Notes under the pieces: generated by a model
Told to the model about the DNA's origin: nothing
The model's database searches: none
The model's input: the letters and a program-made list of their open reading frames with translations, nothing else
Shown: in pieces, positions 6,167-11,203 of the stretch
Layout: each line of letters opens with the position of its first letter
How positions within the stretch are numbered: the stretch's first letter is position 1
Position numbers and translations under genes: made by a program
NCBI GenBank assembly: GCA_016763095.1
Contig: JAESUK010000108.1
Location: 1 to 11,203, forward strand
Length of the DNA: 11,203 nucleotides
Source: Alphaproteobacteria bacterium
Lineage (GTDB): Bacteria; Pseudomonadota; Alphaproteobacteria; Micavibrionales; Micavibrionaceae
Direction: 5' to 3'

Positions 6167-6523
6167 TTAGAGTGCCATCAAGATCATTGATCCAAAAAAC
6201 GCCATAAAGAAGATTGAAAGAGAAGCTGCCATATAAATGACCCCTCTCGTCCGTGGCGAATAATAGGAAATAATAAGATACAGCGCAATACACACACTGT
6301 AAAAGATCAAACCTCTTTGGAAAACATTACCATCAAAAAGACCCGTAAACCCTGTCGAAAACCCTGTCAATTCAATCATTTCAGCCTGCAACCTCAATGA
6401 GATCATACATGCAAAAATAAACAAAACAGCTTTAACCCGTTGGTGTTTATGGACAATAAAAATGGCTGCAGGAATCCACAAAACATCTATCCAGTCTAAA
6501 AAAAATGCAAAATACGAGTCCAT
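6167..6523 (-). CDS. Small four-helix membrane protein, unknown function
   Basis: 118 residues with four hydrophobic segments at about 5-24, 31-47, 70-88 and 94-117, probably an integral inner-membrane protein with short loops. The longest loop (about 48-69) holds AEMIELTGFSTGFTGLFDGNVFQRG. No known family motif is recognised. Evidence that it is real: AGGAA (complement of 6529-6533) five bases before the ATG, the consistent membrane-protein composition, and absence of any better frame across the region. It diverges from the M48 protease gene with 53 bases between start codons, and lies 79 bases upstream of rlmE on the same strand, so it may be co-transcribed with rlmE, although the dyads before rlmE could mark a separate promoter. 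Confidence 0.7.
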   Translation of the reverse strand: MDSYFAFFLDWIDVLWIPAAIFIVHKHQRVKAVLFIFACMISLRLQAEMIELTGFSTGFTGLFDGNVFQRGLIFYSVCIALYLIISYYSPRTRGVIYMAASLSIFFMAFFGSMILMAL

Positions 6524-6540
6524 TTAAATTCCTAAAAACA

Positions 6541-6570
6541 TTTACACAAATGTATTTTGCCCTATATCAT
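6541..6570 (+). promoter_or_regulatory. Possible promoter of the M48 protease gene
   Basis: TTTACA (6541-6546) and TATCAT (6565-6570, five of six matches to TATAAT) are separated by 18 bases. The -10 ends six bases before the ATG at 6577, predicting a transcript that starts at or beside that ATG. GGAG at 6571-6574 is only two bases from the ATG, too close for a normal Shine-Dalgarno sequence. Confidence 0.45.
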
Positions 6571-6576
6571 GGAGAT

Positions 6577-7908
6577 ATGAAACATATCTTTCTCATTGCA
6601 CTGGTGATTTGTTCACTTATTTCTAGCCAAGTAAGTGCACAAGGTATTATTCGAGACACTGAATTAGAGACCGCCGTAAAAAAATGGTCTGAGCCCCTCA
6701 TTATCGCAGCAGGACTTTCTCCCAAATCCGTCAATATCATCTTTGTACAAGATTCTGGGATTAATGCCTTTGTCGCGGGTGGCTCTAATATTTTCATCTA
6801 TACAGGCTTGATTGAGAAAGCCGATAATCCTCAAGAGCTTCTTGGTGTCATCGCCCATGAATTAGGGCATATCAGTGGCGGACACCTTATCCGCACCCAT
6901 GAAGCGTTAAGAAACGCCTCCTACGAAACAATGCTTGGAACTATATTGGGCGTAGGTGCTGCCATTGTATCGGGAAATGCTGGCGCAGCGGGTGCAGTTT
7001 CAACCGCCGCCAATCTAACTGCACAAAGAAAATTTCTGTCCTATAGCCGTTCTCATGAATCCAGCGCCGATCAAGCTGCATTATCATTTTTGAAAACAGC
7101 CAAGATTGACCCAGAAGGGCTAGTAAGCTTCTTTGGAAAACTCCAAGATCAAGATTTGCTTCCACAGTCACAACAACTTGAATATGTAAGAACCCATCCT
7201 CTAACCCGCAATCGGATTGATGCAATTAAAATTCGCGCCGAATCCTCTCCTCTCTTTAAAACAGGGATGTCAAAAGACAAAAAAGAAACCTTCAATCGCC
7301 TAAAAGGTAAGCTTACTGGCTTTATTAACCCACAACATGTGGAATGGACATACAGCCAAACCGACACATCAATAACAGCCCTATATGCACGTTCAATTTC
7401 CAATTACCGCCTTCATAAGAAAGAAGAGGCGCTTAAAGGCGTGGACAAACTCCTAAACCTTGAACCCAATAATCCTTACTTCTTAGAGTTAAAGGGACAA
7501 ATGCTTGTTGATTTTGGGGACATCAAAGAGGCACTCCCTTACTATAAAAAAGCTATCCAAAATGTTTCAGAGCCCGCGCTCATTCGCACAGCATACGCAC
7601 ACGCGCTCATTGAAAGTACAGAAAGTAATCCTGCTATTTTAAAAGAGGCGATTTCAGAGCTTAAAAAAGCATACCTCACAGAACCAAAATCACTCCGTAT
7701 CCAACGCTTATTAGGCACAGCCTACGGACGGTTGGGGCAAGAAGGAAAGGCAAACGTACATCTCGCAGAAGAGGCGATCCTTAAAGGACAAAACGATTAT
7801 GCCAAACAACGGATCAACAAAGCTTTGAAGCATTTAGACAATGGGTCTACCGATTGGTTCCACGCACAAGACATTTTAAACCTCATAAAACAGCGTGAGG
7901 AAAGTTAA
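6577..7908 (+). CDS. Periplasmic M48 zinc metalloprotease with TPR domain (BepA-like)
   Basis: 443 residues from the chosen start. Residues 1-21 form a signal peptide (MKHIFLIALVICSLISSQVSA, cleaved before Gln22). The M48 catalytic domain follows. Zinc site HELGH (94-98) comes with SGGH just after it; the third ligand is Glu161 in SHESSAD. RTHPLTRNRI (from 205) has a conserved His207, matching the Arg-Thr-His-Pro loop that regulates BepA. A Gly/Ala-rich hydrophobic stretch (about 120-145) separates the first two motifs. From about 265 to the end the protein is helical with TPR-like units (for example NNPYFLELKGQMLVDFGDIKEALPYYKKAI). BepA-type proteases degrade or chaperone stalled outer-membrane proteins and LptD assembly intermediates. 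I start at 6577, not the in-frame ATG at 6505, because the signal peptide begins there and the longer form would overlap the divergent gene. The gene lies next to a thiol oxidoreductase, fitting envelope quality control. Confidence 0.92.
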   Translation: MKHIFLIALVICSLISSQVSAQGIIRDTELETAVKKWSEPLIIAAGLSPKSVNIIFVQDSGINAFVAGGSNIFIYTGLIEKADNPQELLGVIAHELGHISGGHLIRTHEALRNASYETMLGTILGVGAAIVSGNAGAAGAVSTAANLTAQRKFLSYSRSHESSADQAALSFLKTAKIDPEGLVSFFGKLQDQDLLPQSQQLEYVRTHPLTRNRIDAIKIRAESSPLFKTGMSKDKKETFNRLKGKLTGFINPQHVEWTYSQTDTSITALYARSISNYRLHKKEEALKGVDKLLNLEPNNPYFLELKGQMLVDFGDIKEALPYYKKAIQNVSEPALIRTAYAHALIESTESNPAILKEAISELKKAYLTEPKSLRIQRLLGTAYGRLGQEGKANVHLAEEAILKGQNDYAKQRINKALKHLDNGSTDWFHAQDILNLIKQREES

Positions 7909-7925
7909 ACCCGTAACAATACCTC

Positions 7926-7956
7926 TTGAACCTTAAAAAAAATGCCCTAGTATTAT
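7926..7956 (+). promoter_or_regulatory. Likely promoter for the DsbA-like gene
   Basis: TTGAAC (7926-7931) is followed by overlapping -10 candidates TAGTAT (7948-7953, 16-base spacer) and TATTAT (7951-7956, 19-base spacer). The resulting leader of about 25-30 bases carries the strong Shine-Dalgarno AAGGAG at 7975-7980. This suggests that the DsbA-like gene is expressed independently of the protease gene. Confidence 0.5.
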
Positions 7957-7974
7957 GAGTTACGATTATTATTA

Positions 7975-7980
7975 AAGGAG
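7975..7980 (+). promoter_or_regulatory. Shine-Dalgarno AAGGAG for a GTG start
   Basis: AAGGAG is eight bases before GTG at 7989. The GTG codon leads directly into a clean signal peptide (MKKFIATASA), which settles the start in favour of GTG. Confidence 0.8.
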
Positions 7981-7988
7981 ACACACTC

Positions 7989-8729
7989 GTGAAAAAATTC
8001 ATCGCCACAGCCTCTGCAATCATTGCAGCAACATTCTTTGCACCCGCTGCACATGCAGAAGGTTCTTTCTCAGAAGATCAAATCAAAGATATTAACAGCA
8101 TCATCGCAGAATATATCAAAGAAAACCCTGATGCGATCATCACCGCTCTTGAAAACTTCCGTGTGACAGAGCTCGCACGTGTTGAAGAAGAATCTCAGGA
8201 AAAAGCAAAAAACCTTTCAAAGTCTCTTAAAGAAAACAACACATACCCATATGCAGGAAACAAAGACGGCGACATTATTGTTGCAGAATTCTTTGATTAC
8301 AACTGTGGTTATTGTAAACGTGCCCTTGAAGGCGTGCAAAAACTTATCAAAGCAGACGATCAAATCAAAGTGGTCTTTATTGAGCTTCCAATTTTGGGAG
8401 AAGCATCAGGCGTTGCCGCAAAATGGTCACTCGCTGCTGAAAAACAAGGTAAGTACTTTGAATATCACCAAGCAATCATGAACCACAGAGGGCAAAAAAC
8501 AGAAGACGAACTTCTGAAACTTGCTGAGGTTACTGGACTTGATGTCGATAAACTTAAAAAAGACGTTCAGGATGAAGACATTCAAAAACAGCTTGATGAA
8601 AACCGTGAGCTTGCTCAATCACTCGGTGTTTCTGGAACTCCGGGCTTTATCATCGAAGACCAAGTTGTGCGTGGATATGTTCCATACGAAACTTTGGCTA
8701 AAATGATCAAAGACATCAGAGCTAAATAG
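7989..8729 (+). CDS. DsbA/ScsC-like periplasmic thiol-disulfide oxidoreductase
   Basis: 246 residues. Residues 1-23 are a signal peptide ending AAHA. Residues about 27-58 (FSEDQIKDINSIIAEYIKEN, then PDAIITALE) match the N-terminal helical segment of ScsC-type proteins, which in characterised members mediates oligomerisation. A charged helical linker (60-85) joins it to a thioredoxin-fold domain of the DsbA class: active site Cys106-Gly-Tyr-Cys109 in FFDYNCGYCK, the inserted helical subdomain (about 140-210), and the cis-Pro loop GTPGF with Pro218. It should oxidise or isomerise disulfides in exported proteins. CGYC differs from the CPHC of E. coli DsbA and resembles the dipeptide of isomerase-type enzymes, so isomerase activity is possible. 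Start is GTG with a strong Shine-Dalgarno sequence. It lies between an M48 protease and an exported two-cysteine protein. Confidence 0.92.
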   Translation: MKKFIATASAIIAATFFAPAAHAEGSFSEDQIKDINSIIAEYIKENPDAIITALENFRVTELARVEEESQEKAKNLSKSLKENNTYPYAGNKDGDIIVAEFFDYNCGYCKRALEGVQKLIKADDQIKVVFIELPILGEASGVAAKWSLAAEKQGKYFEYHQAIMNHRGQKTEDELLKLAEVTGLDVDKLKKDVQDEDIQKQLDENRELAQSLGVSGTPGFIIEDQVVRGYVPYETLAKMIKDIRAK

Positions 8730-8740
8730 ACACAGCCATT

Positions 8741-9370
8741 ATGGTTATAAACAATTATAAAAAGCACATAATTCAGACTATATTTATAGCTCTGATATGT
8801 GCTTTTTTTGTGCCTACACCAAGCTTTGCTGATGTACTCAATGATATTATGGGGTCAAATCAGAAAAACTATTGTGGGACAATTCCCTCTAGCGTACAAC
8901 GTGACCGTCTTCAATTTGGTGACCTTCGGATTCGCAATATCTTCGCCGTAGAAGCCATCCCCTCTCCTGAAAAGTCAGAATGGGAATCAGAATTGAATGT
9001 ATTTTTTGTTATCCAAAATAAAGGCGAAGATGAAGTTGTGGAAAGCTTTGAAACTTCTATGAAAAGCGAAGTTTTTCTCGCCTCAGAAACAAAAGACACT
9101 GTAACCCTTAAAGAATTTAAAGCAATCACCCTCCCGAAAAATGCCTCCATTATTTACCGTGGTCGCGCCGCATATCTCAAAGTTAAAACCATAGATAATA
9201 GCATTCCCAAACACAGCACTTTTGCTTTGAATGTAAACTTTAAAAATGCAGGTTCTATATCCCTTCCTGTTCCAATTCTAACGCAAGATGAATTTGTCTT
9301 CCTTATGGAACAAAGAGGGCTTCAGAAATGCAAGATACCCAGCAACGCGCCCCTTGAAACACCTCGATAG
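8741..9370 (+). CDS. Secreted two-cysteine protein of unknown function
   Basis: 209 residues, not recognised. Signal peptide at 1-30 (basic NNYKKH, then hydrophobic IIQTIFIALICAFFV, then PTPSFA, cleaved before Asp31). The mature part has exactly two cysteines, Cys45 near the start (KNYCGTIP) and Cys197 near the end (RGLQKCKIP), well placed to close a disulfide across the domain. Between them it looks like a beta-sandwich: alternating strands such as LNVFFVIQNKGEDEV and STFALNVNFKNAG. The ATG is 11 bases after the DsbA-like stop and has no clear Shine-Dalgarno sequence. A strong terminator-like hairpin overlaps codons 7-23. A later start would destroy the signal peptide, so I keep 8741. It could be a substrate or partner of the neighbouring oxidoreductase, but only position and cysteine count support this. 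Confidence 0.75.
   Translation: MVINNYKKHIIQTIFIALICAFFVPTPSFADVLNDIMGSNQKNYCGTIPSSVQRDRLQFGDLRIRNIFAVEAIPSPEKSEWESELNVFFVIQNKGEDEVVESFETSMKSEVFLASETKDTVTLKEFKAITLPKNASIIYRGRAAYLKVKTIDNSIPKHSTFALNVNFKNAGSISLPVPILTQDEFVFLMEQRGLQKCKIPSNAPLETPR
8759..8809 (+). terminator. Intrinsic-terminator-like hairpin inside a signal-peptide coding region
   Basis: AAAAAGCACATA (8759-8770) pairs perfectly with TATGTGCTTTTT (8796-8807). After a two-base bulge the stem continues with TCAGA/TCTGA (8773-8777 with 8791-8795) and CTAT/ATAG (8778-8781 with 8786-8789). A run of seven T ends at 8809. It starts 30 bases after the DsbA-like stop codon, the normal distance for a terminator, yet lies within codons 7-23 of the next gene. 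Confidence 0.65.
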
Positions 9371-9381
9371 ATGCCTAGATC

Positions 9382-9819
9382 ATGAAAAAAATTCTTATCC
9401 TAAATGGTCCCAACCTCAACTTACTCGGCACACGCGAGCCAGAGATCTACGGACACACAACCCTTGCTGACATTAACCACAACTGCGAAGAACATGGAAA
9501 ATCCCTTGGGATGACCGTGGCTTGCAAGCAGTCTAATCATGAGGGCGAGCTCGTCACTTGGATACAAGAAGCAATTAACAATGTGGATGCGATTATCATC
9601 AATGCCGCCGCCTACACACACACTTCAGTTGCCATTCTGGACGCCCTTAAAATGCACCAATGCCCAATCATAGAAGTTCATCTTTCCGATCCAAAAACCC
9701 GCGAAGAATTCCGTCACCATTCATTCATTGAATATGTCGCAACCCATACAATTTCTGGACAAGGAGCTCTCGGTTACACTGAGGCTTTGACTTTTATCGC
9801 AAATAGCATTAAACAATAA
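9382..9819 (+). CDS. aroQ: 3-dehydroquinate dehydratase, type II
   Basis: Catalyses trans-dehydration of 3-dehydroquinate to 3-dehydroshikimate, third step of the shikimate pathway; cytoplasmic, usually a dodecamer. The 145-residue length is typical. Motifs: NGPNLNLLGTREPEIYG (8-24) carrying the mobile-loop Arg18 and the catalytic Tyr23; IINAAAYTHTSVAILDAL (72-89) with Asn74 and the catalytic-region His80; EVHLSDP with His100; and REEFRHHS with Arg111. Ala replaces the common Pro in the INPAA segment, which I regard as a permitted variant. The gene starts 11 bases after the two-cysteine gene and is followed 35 bases later by accB, an arrangement (aroQ-accB-accC) common in Alphaproteobacteria. 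No strong Shine-Dalgarno sequence is visible. Confidence 0.97.
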   Translation: MKKILILNGPNLNLLGTREPEIYGHTTLADINHNCEEHGKSLGMTVACKQSNHEGELVTWIQEAINNVDAIIINAAAYTHTSVAILDALKMHQCPIIEVHLSDPKTREEFRHHSFIEYVATHTISGQGALGYTEALTFIANSIKQ

Positions 9820-9854
9820 TCGAAATCAATTTAGGATAAAAAAAAGATATTCTT

Positions 9855-10310
9855 ATGAAAATAGACGAAAAAGCAATAAAACAGCTGGCTGAGCTCCTTA
9901 ACGAAACAGGTCTTACAGAGATCGAAGTTGCCGAAGGTGAAACACTTATACGTGTGAACAAGGGCGGAACAGTCATCCAAAACGGTAGCGGAAACGTATC
10001 TCCTATGATGCATTCAGACCCAACTGTGCCACAAGCAGCCAACACAGATGCCCCATCAGGCGCAACAGCAACACATCCGGGTGCAGTTACATCACCAATG
10101 GTTGGAACAGCCTACCTCCAAGCCGAGCCAGGTAATCCTCCATTCGTAAGTAAAGGCGCTTCTGTCGTCGCTGGGGACACATTGATCATCGTAGAAGCGA
10201 TGAAAGTCATGAACCCAATTAAAGCACCAAAAAGCGGGACTGTAACACAACTCCTCATTGAAAACGGACAGCCTGTTGAATTTGGTGATGTCCTCGTCGT
10301 GATCGAATAA
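9855..10310 (+). CDS. accB: Acetyl-CoA carboxylase biotin carboxyl carrier protein
   Basis: 151 residues, the usual BCCP length. The N-terminal part (1-38, KAIKQLAELLNETGLTEIEV, then EGETLIRVNK) is the conserved BCCP N-terminal segment. An Ala/Pro/Thr-rich mobile linker follows at about 41-77. The C-terminal biotinyl domain runs from SPMVGTAYLQAEPG (80-93) to the end, with the biotin-accepting Lys117 in EAMKVMNPI. BCCP carries CO2 as carboxybiotin from AccC to the carboxyltransferase AccAD in the first committed step of fatty-acid synthesis. MNPI replaces the more common MNEI after the biotinyl lysine. The gene lies 35 bases after aroQ and 76 bases before accC; both spacers favour a common transcript. 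Confidence 0.97.
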   Translation: MKIDEKAIKQLAELLNETGLTEIEVAEGETLIRVNKGGTVIQNGSGNVSPMMHSDPTVPQAANTDAPSGATATHPGAVTSPMVGTAYLQAEPGNPPFVSKGASVVAGDTLIIVEAMKVMNPIKAPKSGTVTQLLIENGQPVEFGDVLVVIE

Positions 10311-10322
10311 CATTCTGTATCA

Positions 10323-10363
10323 TCGTTGCTTAACTTTTTTTTGAAAGCTACAGGCAACAACGA
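10323..10363 (+). other. Possible hairpin with a T8 loop in the accB-accC spacer
   Basis: TCGTTG (10323-10328) can pair with CAACGA (10358-10363), or GCTT (10328-10331) with AAGC (10345-10348); eight T's (10335-10342) lie in the loop. The stems are short and alternative. It is not a classical terminator because the T-run is inside the loop. Any role in setting accB/accC ratios is speculation. Confidence 0.25.
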
Positions 10364-10386
10364 ACAGGAAAAGAAAGTAACGAAAC

Positions 10387-11203
10387 ATGTTTAAAAAAGT
10401 TCTGATTGCCAACCGTGGCGAAATCGCTCTTCGTATTCACCGCGCCTGTAAAGAAATGGGAATCCAAACTGTTGTTGTTCACTCAACAGCAGATGCCAAC
10501 TCTATGGCCGTTCGTTTGGCTGATGAATCTGTATGTATCGGCGGACCAGCAGCAAAAGACAGTTACCTTAACATTCATGCGATTTTAAGCGCAGCCTCAC
10601 TAACAAACGCAGATGCTATTCACCCAGGATACGGGTTCTTATCTGAAAATGCAGAATTCGTCCGTATGTCAGAAGAGCATGGCTTTACATTTATTGGACC
10701 AAAGGCTGAACACATTGACACCATGGGTGACAAAGTGATGGCAAAGAAAACAGTTATTAAGCTTGGCATTCCAGTAGTTCCTGGTTCTGAAGGTGCTGTT
10801 GAAGACATGGAAACAGGGCGTAAAGAAGCTGTTGAAATGGGCTTCCCTATTATCATCAAAGCCGCATCTGGCGGTGGTGGTCGCGGAATGAAAGTGGTCA
10901 CACGCGAAGAAGATTATGCAGAAGCATATTCCACAGCACGGAGTGAAGCAAAAGCAAACTTCGGCGATGACACGGTTTACATGGAGAAATTCCTACTAAA
11001 ACCACGTCATATTGAAATTCAAGTCTTCGGTGATAAACACGGAAATGCTGTTCATTTGGGAGAGCGTGATTGTTCTATCCAACGCCGTCATCAAAAAGTG
11101 CTCGAAGAAGCCCCTTCTCCGTGTCTTTCAGAAGATGAACGTGAAGCCATCGGGTCACTCACAGCAAAAGCTGTCCGTGACATGGGCTATGTTGGCGCAG
11201 TAA
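10387..11203 (+). CDS. accC: Biotin carboxylase subunit of acetyl-CoA carboxylase, 3' end missing
   Basis: The frame from ATG 10387 stays open to the last base; 272 residues are visible of the roughly 450 usual for AccC. The product carboxylates biotin on BCCP using ATP and bicarbonate. Motifs: MFKKVLIANRGEIALRI (1-17), the N-terminal biotin carboxylase signature; HPGYGFLSEN (79-88); the ATP-grasp segment IIIKAASGGGGRGMKVV (155-171) with Lys159; EKFLLKPRHIEIQVFGD (200-216), including the His209 and Glu211 region; and GERDCSIQRRHQKVLEEAPS (225-244). The later catalytic residues, such as the Arg corresponding to E. coli Arg338, lie beyond the window. Start follows a purine-rich stretch (AGGAAAAGAAAG) without a well-spaced Shine-Dalgarno sequence, but the N-terminus aligns with the family start. 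Part of the aroQ-accB-accC group. Confidence 0.97.
   Translation, partial: MFKKVLIANRGEIALRIHRACKEMGIQTVVVHSTADANSMAVRLADESVCIGGPAAKDSYLNIHAILSAASLTNADAIHPGYGFLSENAEFVRMSEEHGFTFIGPKAEHIDTMGDKVMAKKTVIKLGIPVVPGSEGAVEDMETGRKEAVEMGFPIIIKAASGGGGRGMKVVTREEDYAEAYSTARSEAKANFGDDTVYMEKFLLKPRHIEIQVFGDKHGNAVHLGERDCSIQRRHQKVLEEAPSPCLSEDEREAIGSLTAKAVRDMGYVGAV

Noticed and set aside
6505..6576. Upstream in-frame ATG giving a 24-residue longer M48 protease
   Set aside because: It would bury the signal peptide, overlap the divergent membrane-protein gene by 19 bases, and it has no better translation signal; 6577 begins directly with the signal peptide.
11012..11203. Plus-strand open frame at the window end
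   Set aside because: It overlaps accC in another frame, and accC motifs run without a break through the same bases.
1..11203. tRNA, rRNA, CRISPR arrays, insertion sequences, attachment sites, defence or toxin-antitoxin genes
   Set aside because: Nothing of these kinds was seen on either strand; spacers are all under about 80 bases and the gene set looks like stable chromosomal backbone.

Overview
The window reads as ordinary chromosomal DNA of an alphaproteobacterium with a fairly AT-rich genome (by eye a little over 40% G+C). The evidence is the gene content and order. A periplasmic M48 metalloprotease is followed by a DsbA/ScsC-like thiol oxidoreductase, then aroQ (type II dehydroquinase), accB and accC, a run I associate with Alphaproteobacteria. 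The RlmE, MiaA and FlgC-like proteins also look alphaproteobacterial. I cannot name a genus. No tRNA, rRNA, CRISPR array, transposase, integrase or toxin-antitoxin pair is visible, and no spacer between genes exceeds about 80 bases.

Layout: bases 1-912 hold the 3' part of a Sel1-like repeat gene that enters from outside. Bases 974-3527 hold miaA (tRNA A37 prenylation), an OsmC-fusion-type alpha/beta hydrolase without its OsmC domain, and an EamA/DMT exporter. These three lie on + with very short spacers, so they are probably co-transcribed. Bases 3596-4339 encode an unrecognised secreted protein, which converges on a second unrecognised secreted protein on the minus strand (4418-4876, with a likely terminator at 4366-4392). 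That gene diverges from a 137-residue FlgC-like rod protein (4948-5361). rlmE (5401-6087) and a small four-helix membrane protein (6167-6523) are both on the minus strand.

From 6577 onward everything is on +: a BepA-like M48/TPR protease, the DsbA-like protein, an unrecognised secreted two-cysteine protein, aroQ, accB, and accC cut off by the window end. The protease, oxidoreductase and secreted protein look like an envelope protein-quality set. aroQ serves aromatic amino acid synthesis, and accB/accC provide the biotin carrier and biotin carboxylase of acetyl-CoA carboxylase. The accC reading frame (10387-11203) is open to the window edge.

Nothing here amounts to a clear undescribed system. 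The most unusual structure is a strong intrinsic-terminator-like hairpin with a T-tract (8759-8809). It sits at terminator distance behind the DsbA-like stop codon and also inside the signal-peptide codons of the next gene. Second is a recurring arrangement in which a -10-like hexamer lies exactly six bases before an ATG (4948, 6577, more weakly 6087 on minus), suggesting leaderless transcripts.
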